This document shows positions 8,530 to 18,527 of a stretch of 64,000 nucleotides of DNA, piece by piece; positions within the stretch are counted from its first letter, which is position 1, and the number at the start of each line of letters is the position of its first letter. The translations under genes were made by a program, and so were the position numbers. The notes beneath the pieces were generated by a model. The model did no database searches. It was not told the DNA's origin and worked only from the letters and a program-made list of their open reading frames with translations. Location of the stretch: NCBI RefSeq assembly GCF_000430805.1, contig NZ_AUMS01000016.1:1-64000 (forward strand), given 5' to 3'. The DNA is from Chitinilyticum aquatile DSM 21506 (GTDB lineage Bacteria > Pseudomonadota > Gammaproteobacteria > Burkholderiales > Chitinibacteraceae).

Positions 8530-10713
8530 TTACCTCGTGCGCAGGGGATTGGTGCGGAAAATGTTCGCATAGTTGGGGATGGATTGCTGGATGGTCTTGA
8601 CCGGGTTCGACCCGACGCCGCCGAGTCCGCTGAGTTCCAGCACGGCAAAGTAGTTGATCTGGTATTCGCCGTTATTGGTCGGATAGCGCTGTGCCGCCAG
8701 GCGCAAGCCCCAGCAGCCGGCGTTGTATTCCAGCCCGGCCAGGGTTTCCAGGCTGCTGTGATCCAGCAGCGAATAGCTGTACATGCCGACGGCGTACCAG
8801 CCACCGCCCAGCGCCCATTGTCCGGACGCGGTGACCTGCTCGACATCGGAGACCCGGTTCATCAGATAGCGCAGATTCAGCGCTTTGTACTCATCCGGAG
8901 TCCAGCTCAGGTTGAGGTTGGCGCGCTGGGTTACCGCATTCTGGAAGTTGTATTGCAGGTCGTAACTGGTGCCGAAATCATGGAAGCGGCTGCTGAATGA
9001 GAAGAGGGTGTCCGCGGTTGAATCACTGGTGTTGTTGCCGGAGAGGCCCACTTTGGGTTGCGTAAAATAGATGCGTTGCCCGACTCCGATCTGCAGTAGC
9101 TCCACACCCTGATCGGCATCGAAAATACGGGAAGTCAGCGCCAGGGTCAGGTCATTGGCGTCATTGATGCGGTCATGACCCGTGAAACGGTTTTCCATGA
9201 ACATGCGCGAGAAGGTCAGGTCTGCTTCACCGGTATCGAACAGGGGGATGTTGCTCTGATCCTTGTATGGCACATACAGGTAGTAAGCGCGTGGCTCCAG
9301 CGTCTGGATGAAGCCGAGGTCACCAAACGACGCTTCGCGTTCAAAAAACAGGCCGGAATCCAGGCTCGCGATGGGGAGAGTACGGTCAATCGTCTGGGCC
9401 GGAGTGCTGCCCAGTTTTTCCAGCCGGTACTGTGTGGCGTCCAGCGAAAGCTTGGGAGTGACAAAGCTGTAGCCGTTCACGAATGGCGCACTGATCGTGG
9501 GGTGAACCCATGAACGCCAGCCGGAGATGGCGTTGTCTTTCTGGAAGTCCGTTGCTTCCGCAGTCAGGCTGGTAGTCAGGTATTTGCTCAATACCGGATT
9601 GGCGGTAAAGGTCAGTTGCGGGGCCAGGTCGTAGGCCGGCGTGATCGGATTGATATTGCTTTGCAGGGTCTGGAAAGTTTCCCAGCGCGCACTGGCATTC
9701 CACCAATTCGCTGAATAGGTCAGCAGCCCATCCCTTGGCAAGGAAGTCTGCGAACTGGCTTCCAGCGAATTGCCGAAATCGTTGAAGTAATTGTCATCAG
9801 AGACTTTCTGCCAGTCGATGGCCAGCCGCAGCCGGTCGGTAATGTTCTGCTGGTGCTGGAACAGGATGCTGTAGCGGTTCATGTCCGCTTCGCGATCCTT
9901 GATGCCTTCCGCGCGCAGGATGCCGGCAAAGCTGGGGTACAGATAGCGGAACTCGCCTCCCATCATCAGACCGCGCTTGCCATGAAGGGCTGGGGTGATG
10001 GTGGCGTCGTAATTCGGCGCGATATCCCAGTAGAAAGGGGCGCTCAGCTCAAGGCCGTTGCTTTTGCTGTAACCGAAGGTCGGCATCAGAAAGCCCGTCT
10101 TGCGATTGTCGTTCAGCGGAAAATCGGCCCAGGGGTAGTAGGCGAGTGGAACGCCCTTGAATTCAAACCAGCCATTCCAGGCTTCGCCGACACCATCGAC
10201 GTAATCGAGGTTCAACTCGCTGGCATGCATGTACCAGTCGTCATTGCCGGCGGCGCAGGTTGTGAAGCTGCCGTTCTTGACGCGATATTTGTCCTGGCCT
10301 TCGAAGAACAGCGTTTTCCCGGTGCCGCGTGCAGTGCCCAGCGACATCGTGTACTCCGGATTTTCCAGTTCGCCGATGCGCTCGTCGACGGCCATGTCCA
10401 GGCGGGAGCCGACCAGCACGTCACCGTTTTGCGTGATTTTCACGCGGTCGCCGGCGTGCATCTGGCCGCTGACCAGATTGTATTTGACCCAGTCGCTTTC
10501 CGAGTACAAGCCGCCCTGGGTGATCTGGACGTTGCCTTCGGCATAGGCCGACTGCCCCTGCCTGACCTCGGCGCGATCTGCCTCGAGCAGGATGGGGAGT
10601 TCGTCCTGTGGCGTGCCGGCATCGCTGGCATGCGCCAGTTGCAGGGTGGCCAGGGCCAGTGAAATCAGGGTCAGCGAAAAGGGTGGGGTGCAGGGCACAC
10701 GCATGTGAGCCAT
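8530..10713 (-). CDS. lptD: LPS-assembly outer-membrane protein LptD
   Basis: This protein of about 727 residues is the beta-barrel translocon that places lipopolysaccharide in the outer leaflet together with LptE. It has a signal sequence ending LAHA, an N-terminal OstA jellyroll domain (DRAEVRQGQSAYAEGN onward), then the barrel. Cysteines are present near the start of the mature protein and near the C-terminus (AGCWGL). The start is uncertain: ATGs at 10749, 10713 and 10704 are in frame. The first adds an acidic leader that suits a signal peptide poorly. It is divergent from amgK. Confidence 0.93.
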   Translation of the reverse strand: MAHMRVPCTPPFSLTLISLALATLQLAHASDAGTPQDELPILLEADRAEVRQGQSAYAEGNVQITQGGLYSESDWVKYNLVSGQMHAGDRVKITQNGDVLVGSRLDMAVDERIGELENPEYTMSLGTARGTGKTLFFEGQDKYRVKNGSFTTCAAGNDDWYMHASELNLDYVDGVGEAWNGWFEFKGVPLAYYPWADFPLNDNRKTGFLMPTFGYSKSNGLELSAPFYWDIAPNYDATITPALHGKRGLMMGGEFRYLYPSFAGILRAEGIKDREADMNRYSILFQHQQNITDRLRLAIDWQKVSDDNYFNDFGNSLEASSQTSLPRDGLLTYSANWWNASARWETFQTLQSNINPITPAYDLAPQLTFTANPVLSKYLTTSLTAEATDFQKDNAISGWRSWVHPTISAPFVNGYSFVTPKLSLDATQYRLEKLGSTPAQTIDRTLPIASLDSGLFFEREASFGDLGFIQTLEPRAYYLYVPYKDQSNIPLFDTGEADLTFSRMFMENRFTGHDRINDANDLTLALTSRIFDADQGVELLQIGVGQRIYFTQPKVGLSGNNTSDSTADTLFSFSSRFHDFGTSYDLQYNFQNAVTQRANLNLSWTPDEYKALNLRYLMNRVSDVEQVTASGQWALGGGWYAVGMYSYSLLDHSSLETLAGLEYNAGCWGLRLAAQRYPTNNGEYQINYFAVLELSGLGGVGSNPVKTIQQSIPNYANIFRTNPLRTR

Positions 10714-10766
10714 TCGGGCAATGATAGAATCAGCGGATTCTAGCAGCATTTACCGGATAATCCGCA
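10714..10766. promoter_or_regulatory. Divergent lptD / amgK promoter region
   Basis: This short spacer separates two divergent operons of cell-envelope genes. A plus-strand TAGAAT around 10731 could serve as a -10 box for amgK. No convincing -35 box is seen. The two promoters must be close together or overlapping. Confidence 0.4.
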
Positions 10767-11774
10767 ATGAACGCATCTCTCCCTCAGCAACAAATTCTCA
10801 CCCTGATTTCAGATACTTTGCACCGCAGCGTCAAGAAGCTTGAGGTGGCGGCATCGGATGCCAGTATCCGGCAGTACTGGCGTGCCAGTCTGGATGATGG
10901 CCGCGACATCATTGTCATGCAGGCCGATCCCGCGCAATTCGATGTGCGCCCCTTCCTTGCGCGGCAAGCCGAGCTGGCGGCGGCAGGCCTGCCGGTGCCG
11001 GCCGTGCTGGGCAATGCGCCGGAGCAGGGGCTGGTGTTGCTGGAAGATCTGGGCACGACCGAACTGGCCAGTGTGATTACAGCGCAGAATGCCCAGGACT
11101 GGTATCGCCGCGCGATTGATCTGCTGGTGCAGATGCAGACGGCCTTGCCGGCTGCGCACCTGCCGCCCTTCGATGCCGCATTCCAGCAGCGCGAAATGGA
11201 CATTTGCCGCGAATGGTATTTTCCGCAACAGCTGGGCGTCGAGCTGGCGGATGCCGATCTGGCCACCTGGCAGCGCAGCACCGCGCTGATCGTGGCACGC
11301 AATCTGCAGCAAGCGCCGCATTTCATGCATCGTGATTTCCATGCCCGCAACCTGATGGTGCAGGGCGATGCCTTGCGCCTGATCGATTTTCAGGATGCCG
11401 TGGCTGGTCCGCTCAGCTACGATCTGGTGTCGCTCCTGCGGGATGCCTACCTCGACTGGGAAGAGGCCTTCGTGCTCGATCTGGCGATCCGTTACTGGGA
11501 AAAAGCCAGGGCGGCCGGCTTGCCGGTCGATGCCGATTTTGCCGAGTTTTATCGTGCTTTTGAGTGGCAGGGCCTGCAGCGCCATCTGAAAATTCTCGGC
11601 CTTTTTGCCCGTCTCAAGTACCGCGACGGCAAGGAGCGCTATCAGACCGATATTCCGCGCGTGCTCAATTACGTCACCAAGGTCTGCGAGCGCTATGTCG
11701 AACTTGGCGCGCTGGCGCGGCTGCTGCGCAAGCTGCATGGTGAGCAGGCGCAGCAGGTTGGCTATACATTCTGA
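10767..11774 (+). CDS. amgK: N-acetylmuramate/N-acetylglucosamine 1-kinase AmgK
   Basis: This 335-residue APH-fold kinase phosphorylates the anomeric carbon of MurNAc (and GlcNAc) recovered from peptidoglycan. The catalytic loop HRDFHARN is at 188-195 and LIDFQDA (D207) is the metal-binding motif. The function is supported strongly by the next gene, murU, and by the divergent lptD operon. The same layout is known in Pseudomonas, where AmgK-MurU form the recycling shortcut that bypasses early UDP-MurNAc synthesis and lowers fosfomycin sensitivity. Confidence 0.9.
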   Translation: MNASLPQQQILTLISDTLHRSVKKLEVAASDASIRQYWRASLDDGRDIIVMQADPAQFDVRPFLARQAELAAAGLPVPAVLGNAPEQGLVLLEDLGTTELASVITAQNAQDWYRRAIDLLVQMQTALPAAHLPPFDAAFQQREMDICREWYFPQQLGVELADADLATWQRSTALIVARNLQQAPHFMHRDFHARNLMVQGDALRLIDFQDAVAGPLSYDLVSLLRDAYLDWEEAFVLDLAIRYWEKARAAGLPVDADFAEFYRAFEWQGLQRHLKILGLFARLKYRDGKERYQTDIPRVLNYVTKVCERYVELGALARLLRKLHGEQAQQVGYTF

Positions 11775-11822
11775 TGTATTTATTTACAGCCCAATAATCT
11801 TAAAGGCTTCAGGTATATACCC
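11774..11822. repeat. 49-bp palindromic element, copy 4
   Basis: Arms ATGTAT / ATACCC are 49 bp end to end. Cores are ACAGCC / GGCTTC, with an AT-rich 13-nt loop between them. It fills almost the whole amgK-murU spacer and ends directly at the murU start codon, so it replaces a normal ribosome binding site region. Confidence 0.75.
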
Positions 11823-12521
11823 ATGAAAGCAATGATTCTGGCCGCCGGCCGTGGCGAGCGCATGCGGCCGCTGACTGACCATACTCCGAAGCCCCTGCTG
11901 CTGGCCGGCGGCCAGCCGTTGATTGTCCGGCATCTGCAGCGACTGGCCGCGGCCGGAGTGCGCGAGCTGGTCATCAATCACGCCTGGCTGGGCGAACAGA
12001 TCGAGGCGGCTCTTGGTGATGGCAGCCGCTGGGGTGTGGCGATCCGCTATTCGCCGGAAGGTCAGGCGCTGGAAACCGCTGCCGGCATCGCCCGCGCACT
12101 TCCGCTGCTGGGAGACGAACCCTTTCTGGTGCTCAACGGCGATGTGCTGTGCGACGTCGATGTGGCGCAACTGCAGACCAGAGCGGCAGTGTTGCCGCCG
12201 GGGGGCGCGCATCTGCTGCTGGTGCCCAAAGCGGGCTATCCCACCGGACGGGATCTGACGCTGGACGCCGATGGTCGCGTGCGAGCATGCCACGAGGGCG
12301 ATACGCCCTATACCTTCTGCGGCGTGGCAGCCTATCACCCCGCGTTTTTCGCGCGCGTGCCGCACGATGAGCCTTCGCCGCTCCTGCCCTGGCTGCTGGA
12401 AGCGATGGCCGCCGGGCGCGTCAGCGGCGAATGCCATCGCGGCATCTGGCTGGATGTAGGAACCGTCGAGCGGTTGGCCGAGGCTGACCGGATCTTGCGC
12501 GGCGGCGAACATGCGTTGTGA
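11823..12521 (+). CDS. murU: N-acetylmuramate alpha-1-phosphate uridylyltransferase MurU
   Basis: This 232-residue nucleotidyltransferase makes UDP-MurNAc from UTP and MurNAc-1-phosphate, the product of AmgK. The N-terminal signature LAAGRGERMRPLT with the following KPLL lysine binds UTP, and LNGDVLCDVD supplies the metal-binding aspartate. Length matches characterised MurU. The start at 11823 sits at the edge of a repeat, and AGGTATATACCC is the only upstream purine run, so translation may depend on coupling to amgK. Confidence 0.9.
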   Translation: MKAMILAAGRGERMRPLTDHTPKPLLLAGGQPLIVRHLQRLAAAGVRELVINHAWLGEQIEAALGDGSRWGVAIRYSPEGQALETAAGIARALPLLGDEPFLVLNGDVLCDVDVAQLQTRAAVLPPGGAHLLLVPKAGYPTGRDLTLDADGRVRACHEGDTPYTFCGVAAYHPAFFARVPHDEPSPLLPWLLEAMAAGRVSGECHRGIWLDVGTVERLAEADRILRGGEHAL

Positions 12522-12665
12522 CGTGATGATTGGGCCTTAGCCGGGGTAAACGTGGTCTGCAGCTTCTCAAGTGCTGGAAGGCCGGAAAGCAGGCGGTTGC
12601 CGGCATTGTTTTTTGTTGCAGTGCAACTAAAATGAAAGCTGCCTGTTTCCAAGCCGGAGCACGTC

Positions 12666-14381
12666 ATGGCGCTGCAAACGTTTTACCGCGAACAATCCGC
12701 ACGCACGTCGGAGCTGCAGCACAAGCTGCGGCAGATGTTCGACCCGTTCGGTCTTTTCACCACCTCGCTGAAAGCCCAGCAAGCCTGGCTGACGCACCCG
12801 GAGGAATTGCAGAACGTGCTGAGCGTCTACTGCAATGACTCGATCCGCTGGTACCGCTTTACCGCCGGGCGCTGGCTGGGCGAGGAAGATACCGATACCT
12901 TTCCGCCGAATCCCGAAGATACCCGTTTCGCTGATCCGGTCTGGCGTGATTCCCCGCTGTGGGACGGCATCAAGGAATGGTATCTGATGAACACACGCTG
13001 GCTGCAGGACACGCTGTATGCCACGCCGGACATGTGCTGTCAGGAGCAGAGCCGCACCGCCTTCTGGCTGCGGCAATGGCTCAACGCGGTGGCGCCGACC
13101 AATTTCCTGCTGACCAATCCGGTGGCGATGGCCAATGCGCTGGCGACCAATGGTGAAAGCCTGGCGCGCGGCCTGCAGAATTTTGCCCGCGATGCCCAGC
13201 GCGGCGACATCAGCATGACCGATCTGGACGCCTTCAGGGTCGGCGAAAACCTGGCCACGACGCCGGGAGCGGTGGTCTATCGCGGGCGGCTGCTCGAGGT
13301 GCTGCATTACGAAGCCACGACGCCCACAGTGCATGCGGTACCCATCGTCATCGTCTCGCCCTGGATCAACAAGTTCTACATCCTTGACCTCAACGAGAAG
13401 AAGTCTCTGATCAAATACCTGGTCGACCAGGGCTTTTCCGTCTTCGTTACCAGCTGGAAAAATCCCGGCCCGGATGACCGCGCACTGAGCTTTGATGACT
13501 ATCTGCAGGATGGCGTTGCGCAGATCATCGATGTCGCCCGCGAGATTTCCGGTGCGGACAAGGTCAATCTGGTCGGCTACTGTATCGGCGGCACGCTGGT
13601 ATCGACCTACCTGGCTTGGGCCAACCGCAGGATGCCCGGGCAGGTTCCGGTGAATTCGGCTACGCTCTTGACCACACTGACCGATTTCGAGCGTCCCGGC
13701 GACATCGAAGTCTTCATCGACGAAGAGGGTCTGGCCTTCATCGACAAGCAGATGGAAGGCAAGGGCTATCTCGACGGCAAGGAAATGGCCTCCAGCTTCC
13801 GCATGCTGCGTGCCAATAGCCTGATCTGGAATTACTGGGTCGACAATTACCTGATGGGTAATACGCCGATGGCGTTCGACGTGCTGTTCTGGAACATGGA
13901 CACCACCCGCATGCCGCAGGCAATGCATCACTACTACCTGCACGAACTGTACTGGCACAACAAGCTGGTGCAGCCCGATGCCCTCACGATCGCCGGCGAG
14001 AAAATCGATCTCGGCCAGATCTGCCAGCCGCTCTATATGGTCAGCACCGAAGAAGACCACATCGCCCCGTGGTTGCAGACCTGGAAACTGATTGACCGGG
14101 TCAGTGCGCCGGTGACCTTTACGCTGTCCACGTCCGGCCACATTCTCGGCATCATCAACCCGCCAGGCCCCACCTCCAAGCGCAGTTACTGGCAGGGCTC
14201 CCCCGCCAAAGGGCTGGCGCCCGATGCCTGGCTTGCCGGTCAGGAAAAAGTGGCTGGCTCGTGGTGGCCGAACTGGGTGGAGTGGCTGCGCCCGCAGTCG
14301 GGAACGCAGCACAAGCCCAAGCTCGCCAGCCGCAAGCATCCGCAGCTGGATGCCGCACCGGGTCTCTACGTCAAGGAATAA
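12666..14381 (+). CDS. phaC: Class I poly(3-hydroxyalkanoate) synthase
   Basis: This 571-residue synthase polymerises 3-hydroxyacyl-CoA into storage polyester on granules. The lipase-like box GYCIGG carries the catalytic Cys306. The catalytic Asp464 lies in EEDHIAPW and His492 in SGHILGI. The conserved PWINKFYILDL stretch is also present. Length fits class I. The thiolase, reductase and phasin genes usually found nearby are absent here and must lie elsewhere. A 144-bp gap separates it from murU, so it probably has its own promoter. Confidence 0.95.
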   Translation: MALQTFYREQSARTSELQHKLRQMFDPFGLFTTSLKAQQAWLTHPEELQNVLSVYCNDSIRWYRFTAGRWLGEEDTDTFPPNPEDTRFADPVWRDSPLWDGIKEWYLMNTRWLQDTLYATPDMCCQEQSRTAFWLRQWLNAVAPTNFLLTNPVAMANALATNGESLARGLQNFARDAQRGDISMTDLDAFRVGENLATTPGAVVYRGRLLEVLHYEATTPTVHAVPIVIVSPWINKFYILDLNEKKSLIKYLVDQGFSVFVTSWKNPGPDDRALSFDDYLQDGVAQIIDVAREISGADKVNLVGYCIGGTLVSTYLAWANRRMPGQVPVNSATLLTTLTDFERPGDIEVFIDEEGLAFIDKQMEGKGYLDGKEMASSFRMLRANSLIWNYWVDNYLMGNTPMAFDVLFWNMDTTRMPQAMHHYYLHELYWHNKLVQPDALTIAGEKIDLGQICQPLYMVSTEEDHIAPWLQTWKLIDRVSAPVTFTLSTSGHILGIINPPGPTSKRSYWQGSPAKGLAPDAWLAGQEKVAGSWWPNWVEWLRPQSGTQHKPKLASRKHPQLDAAPGLYVKE

Positions 14382-14396
14382 GCCCGCGTGGCAGCC

Positions 14397-14429
14397 GATC
14401 CGCACCGTCCCCGGTGCGGATTCTTTTTT
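14397..14429 (+). terminator. phaC terminator
   Basis: ATCCGCACC / GGTGCGGAT form a 9-bp stem with a short loop, followed by TCTTTTTTG. Placed 16 nt after the phaC stop. Confidence 0.9.
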
Positions 14430-14574
14430 GCGCCAGCGCAACGCCGCTGACACGCGACTCGTGTTAAAAATGTCGCTGTGCTTAATCCGTGTTTAATCCG
14501 GTTGTTCTTCCCTGTAGCCCTCACGGATAATGCTGCAGGTCTCGTACCCTTTCAAACTGTGTAGAGGAATATCA

Positions 14575-16575
14575 ATGGCAACGCGTACCGATCTCGCCAA
14601 TGCCATCCGCGCCCTGGCGATGGATGCTGTTCAGAAAGCCAACTCCGGTCACCCCGGCATGCCGATGGGCATGGCTGAAATCGGTCTGGCGCTGTGGGGC
14701 AACGGCAACTACCGCCACAACCCGCAGAACCCGCAATGGGCCAACCGCGACCGCTTCGTGCTGTCCAATGGTCACGGCTCCATGCTGCAATACGCGATGC
14801 TGCACCTGACCGGCTACGACGTCAGCATCGACGACGTGAAGAACTTCCGCCAGCTGCACTCCAAGACTCCGGGTCACCCGGAAGTCCACTACACCCCGGG
14901 CGTGGAAACCACCACCGGCCCGCTGGGTCAGGGCATTACCAATGCCGTCGGCATGGCGCTGGCCGAAAAGCTGCTGGCCAAGGAATTCAACAAGCCGGGC
15001 CTCGACATTGTTGACCACAATACCTGGGTGTTCCTGGGTGACGGCTGCCTGATGGAAGGCGTTTCGCACGAAGCCTGCGCGCTGGCCGGCGTGTGGCAAC
15101 TGGGCAAGCTGATTGCCTTCTGGGACGACAACGGCATTTCCATCGACGGTCACGTCGAAGGCTGGTTCAACGAAGACATTCCGAAGCGCTTCGAATCCTA
15201 TGGCTGGCAAGTGATTCCGGCCGTGGACGGCCACGATGTTGACGCTCTGGAAGCCGCCATCGCGGCAGCCAAGGCCGAGCCGAACAAGCCGACCCTGATC
15301 TGCTGCAAGACCATTATCGGCAAGGGCAGCCCGAACAAGGCCGCCAGCCACGATTGCCACGGCGCTCCGCTGGGCAACGACGAAATCGCCGCCACCCGCG
15401 CCGCCATTGGCTGGACTCACGAACCGTTCGTGATTCCCGCCGACGTGTACGCCGGCTGGGACAAGAAGGAAGCCGGTGCCAAGTGGGAAGGCGAGTGGAA
15501 CGCGCTGTTCGCCAAATACTCTGCCCAATTCCCGGCTGAGGCTGCCGAATTCACCCGCCGCATGAAGGGCGAGCTGCCGACCAACTGGCAGGAACTGGTG
15601 AAGAACGCCGTAGCTGAAGCCAATGCCAAGGCTGAAACCATCGCTACCCGCAAGGCCAGCCAGAACGCCATCCAGGCCTTTGCGCCGAACGTTGCTGAAC
15701 TGCTGGGTGGCTCCGCCGACCTGACCGGCTCCAACCTGACTGCATGGAAGGGTGCTGAAAGCCTGAAGGTTGTAAATGGCGAGATCTCCGGCCGTCACAT
15801 CAGCTATGGCGTGCGCGAATTCGGCATGAGCGCGATCATGAACGGTATCGTTCTGCACGGCGGCTATCGTCCGTACGGCGGCACCTTCCTGATGTTCTGC
15901 GAATACGCCCTGAACGCGCTGCGCATGGCCGCGCTGATGAAGACCAACAACATCTTCGTTTACACCCACGACTCCATCGGTCTGGGCGAAGATGGTCCGA
16001 CTCACCAGCCGGTTGAACAGCTGCAGACCCTGCGCTGCATCCCGAACATGAACGTATGGCGTCCGGCCGATACCGTTGAATCGGTACAAGCCTGGGCTGA
16101 CGCGATCGAACAGCGTTCGACACCGTCCTCGCTGATCTTCAGCCGTCAGAACCTGCCGTTCCTGGCCCGCAACGACGAGCAGATCGCCAACATCCGCAAG
16201 GGTGGTTACGTGCTGCGCGACGCGGCCGACGCCAAGGTGGTGCTGATTGCGACTGGTTCCGAAGTTGAAGTGGTCGTGAAGGCTGCCGAAGCTCTGGCTG
16301 CGGAAGGCATTGCTGCCCGCGTGGTGTCCATGCCGTCGACCAATGTGTTCGACAAGCAGGATGCCGCCTACAAGGCCTCCGTGCTGCCGGCCGGTGTTCC
16401 GCGTCTGGCTGTTGAAGCCGCGACCAGTGATTTCTGGCGCAAGTACGTCGGCCTGGAAGGTGACGTGGTCGGTATCGACACCTTCGGTGAATCCGCTCCG
16501 GCCGGTACGCTGTTCAAGCTGTACGGCTTCACTGCAGAAAATGTCGTGGCTCGCGCCAAGGCACTGCTGAAGTAA
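14575..16575 (+). CDS. tkt: Transketolase
   Basis: This 666-residue thiamine-diphosphate enzyme moves two-carbon units between sugar phosphates in the pentose phosphate pathway. It shows the N-terminal [20 protein letters not shown], the ThDP-binding GDGCLMEG...N stretch, and the transketolase motif around [16 protein letters not shown]. The ATG at 14575 was chosen for GAGG 9 nt upstream and for the canonical N-terminus; a longer frame from 14530 adds non-conserved residues. Codon use is strongly biased (GCC, CTG, GGC, AAG), as in a highly expressed gene. Confidence 0.97.
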   Translation: MATRTDLANAIRALAMDAVQKANSGHPGMPMGMAEIGLALWGNGNYRHNPQNPQWANRDRFVLSNGHGSMLQYAMLHLTGYDVSIDDVKNFRQLHSKTPGHPEVHYTPGVETTTGPLGQGITNAVGMALAEKLLAKEFNKPGLDIVDHNTWVFLGDGCLMEGVSHEACALAGVWQLGKLIAFWDDNGISIDGHVEGWFNEDIPKRFESYGWQVIPAVDGHDVDALEAAIAAAKAEPNKPTLICCKTIIGKGSPNKAASHDCHGAPLGNDEIAATRAAIGWTHEPFVIPADVYAGWDKKEAGAKWEGEWNALFAKYSAQFPAEAAEFTRRMKGELPTNWQELVKNAVAEANAKAETIATRKASQNAIQAFAPNVAELLGGSADLTGSNLTAWKGAESLKVVNGEISGRHISYGVREFGMSAIMNGIVLHGGYRPYGGTFLMFCEYALNALRMAALMKTNNIFVYTHDSIGLGEDGPTHQPVEQLQTLRCIPNMNVWRPADTVESVQAWADAIEQRSTPSSLIFSRQNLPFLARNDEQIANIRKGGYVLRDAADAKVVLIATGSEVEVVVKAAEALAAEGIAARVVSMPSTNVFDKQDAAYKASVLPAGVPRLAVEAATSDFWRKYVGLEGDVVGIDTFGESAPAGTLFKLYGFTAENVVARAKALLK

Positions 16576-16593
16576 GCACAGCACGGCAAACGC

Positions 16594-16621
16594 AAAAAAG
16601 GGAGCTCCGGCTCCCCTTTTT
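16594..16621 (+). terminator. tkt terminator
   Basis: GGGAGC / GCTCCC form a stem around TCCG, flanked by AAAAAA upstream and CTTTTT downstream. Confidence 0.88.
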
Positions 16622-16657
16622 GTTGTGCCAATACAGGTTAATGGTGTGGCTTTGCTT

Positions 16658-16706
16658 GGGTATATCTCTACAGCCTTTTGAAATGAATGGCTGTGGCTAC
16701 ATATGT
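16658..16706. repeat. 49-bp palindromic element, copy 5
   Basis: Arms GGGTAT / ATATGT are 49 bp end to end. Cores ACAGCC / GGCTGT are perfectly complementary, around the loop TTTTGAAATGAAT. It lies between the tkt terminator and the end of the convergent diguanylate cyclase gene. Confidence 0.8.
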
Positions 16707-16728
16707 AAGCGGGTATGTTGCCCGGTGT

Positions 16729-18468
16729 TCAGGCCTCGTCGCTGACGTGGTCGCAGGCTGTCATCACCCTGTCACGGCCTGCTGCCTTGGCGGCATACAG
16801 TGCGGTATCGGCCCGGTTGAGCAGCAGTTCGCCATTGTCGGCATGCAGCGGGAAGCTGGCTACGCCCAGCGACAGTGTCACCTGCACGCTGATCCCCTCA
16901 ACATCCAGTGCAAAGGCAGCAAAACCTTCGCGCCAGCTCTCCGCCCGCTTGACCGCGTCAGCAAGCTGCGCACCGGGCAGCACGATGGCGAATTCCTCGC
17001 CGCCGTAGCGGCAGGCGACATCCTCGCCGCGACTGCGCGCGCGCAGGTAGGCGCCGAGTGCCCGCAGCACGTCGTCGCCCGTCTTGTGGCCGAAGCGGTC
17101 GTTGACCTGCTTGAAATGATCGACGTCGAGCATGATCACGCTCAGCGGCTGCTTGTCACGAATCGCGCGGGCAATTTCACGCTCCAGCGTTTCCTCAAGG
17201 TAGCGGCGGTTGAAGAGGCCCGTGAGCGCATCGCGGATCGCCTGCTCGCGCAGCTGTCCCTGCAGGGCGGCAATGCGCTGGTACTGCAGCTGCAGCTGTT
17301 CGTGCGCGCGCCGCAGTTCGACCTGCACCTGGCGCTGTTCGGTGATGTCGTTGCCGATGCTGAGGATTTCGGTGAGCTGGCCGTGTTCGTCGCGCAGTGC
17401 CTGGTTGGTCCACAGCATCCAGACGCGCCGGCCGTCGCGGCACAGGTTTTCGTTCACATGCACGGCAAACTCTTCCGGTGTCTGCAACAGCTGCGCCAGC
17501 AACTCGGCCAGATTGCGCCGCGTGCTTTCCACTTCGGGCAGCAGTGTGCCGAGCAGCGGACGGCCGATCAGTTCGTCCGGCGCGAAGCCGAAATAGCTTT
17601 CCGCGTAATGATTGATGAAGCTGATGTGGCCGGCAGGATCGAGTCGCAGGATGATGCTGCGCGCCGACTGCACCAGTTCGCGGTACTGGTCGGCATCGGC
17701 CCGGCGCGCGGCCTCTTCGGCCTTGCGGCCGGAAATGTCGCTGATCACGCCTTCGCGCGCGATGATCTTGCCCTCGCTGTCTTCCACCAGCCAGGCCTGT
17801 TCGTGCACCCAGCGCGGAATGCCGTCACGGTGCAGCAGGCGGTATTCGATGCCATAGCCTTCGCCGGAAGCCAGCGCAATCGCGTGTGCCTCGCGGTGAT
17901 CCGGGTGAATCAGCGCCTGGAAGGGCGGCGCGTGCTGCGGCCAGTCGCTGGCGGCAAAACCGGTCAGATGATCCGCGCCGTGGCTCACGTAGTCCAGCTG
18001 CCAGCTATTGGCCGGTGTGCAGCGGTAGGCCATGCCGGGCATGTTGGCGAGCAGCGCATCAAGCTGCTGGCGGGTGCGGGAGAGCTCAAGCCGGGTGGCG
18101 TTGCTGCGCTCGTCAAACAGCGTCAGTACGCATTCTTCGTCGCCGATCTTCAGGCGGCGCACCGCAGCGCGGACGGGAACGACAGGGCCGGCGGGGTCGC
18201 GCAGCTCCAGATCGATGTGGGCGACGCTGTCGGGCTGGCGCAATTGTAGCTGCAGGCCGGCGCGGCCCAGCGGCATGCTGTAGAAATCGTCGGCGCGGTA
18301 GTTGTCGCGCAGCTGTTCCTGACTGAGCCCCGAGCGGGCAATGGCAGCCTGGTTGGCGTAAAGGAAGGCGCCATCCGTCAGTCGCGTCAGGGTCAGCGGC
18401 AAGGGGAGCGAGTCCAGCAGGGTTTGCCAGACAGTGGGATGCAGATCAGGAGAGTCGTGCGCGGACAA
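16729..18468 (-). CDS. PAS-domain sensor diguanylate cyclase
   Basis: This 579-residue cytoplasmic protein makes cyclic di-GMP from GTP in response to an unknown signal. Three PAS-like domains lie at about 10-130, 140-255 and 260-390 (the second and third end in VISDISGRK and IGNDITEQR), followed by a coiled stretch and a GGDEF domain. The active site is GGEEF at 489-493. The RxxD inhibitory site (RGED, 480-483) is present, so product inhibition is expected. No membrane segment is seen. The gene is alone and convergent with tkt. Confidence 0.9.
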   Translation of the reverse strand: MSAHDSPDLHPTVWQTLLDSLPLPLTLTRLTDGAFLYANQAAIARSGLSQEQLRDNYRADDFYSMPLGRAGLQLQLRQPDSVAHIDLELRDPAGPVVPVRAAVRRLKIGDEECVLTLFDERSNATRLELSRTRQQLDALLANMPGMAYRCTPANSWQLDYVSHGADHLTGFAASDWPQHAPPFQALIHPDHREAHAIALASGEGYGIEYRLLHRDGIPRWVHEQAWLVEDSEGKIIAREGVISDISGRKAEEAARRADADQYRELVQSARSIILRLDPAGHISFINHYAESYFGFAPDELIGRPLLGTLLPEVESTRRNLAELLAQLLQTPEEFAVHVNENLCRDGRRVWMLWTNQALRDEHGQLTEILSIGNDITEQRQVQVELRRAHEQLQLQYQRIAALQGQLREQAIRDALTGLFNRRYLEETLEREIARAIRDKQPLSVIMLDVDHFKQVNDRFGHKTGDDVLRALGAYLRARSRGEDVACRYGGEEFAIVLPGAQLADAVKRAESWREGFAAFALDVEGISVQVTLSLGVASFPLHADNGELLLNRADTALYAAKAAGRDRVMTACDHVSDEA

Positions 18469-18527
18469 AGCCGGCTCCGGTCAATCGGGTCAGGATGCCG
18501 TCATCCTAGCAGATGGCCGGGCAAAAT

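Noticed and set aside
12627-14453. A 608-codon open frame antisense to phaC, and similar long frames antisense to tkt (14572-16584), uvrD (33090-35042) and the GGDEF-EAL gene (59643-61205)
   Set aside because: These are mirror frames of GC-rich codon-biased genes; translations are rich in His, Arg, Gly and Gln, have no recognisable domains, and the sense genes are intact known families.
16710-16758. Extra GGGTAT sites at 16710, 19300, 21771, 24997, 53610, 57213 and 61393 as further copies of the 49-bp element
   Set aside because: No matching right arm at 49 bp and no core sequences at the expected offsets; single arms are expected by chance.
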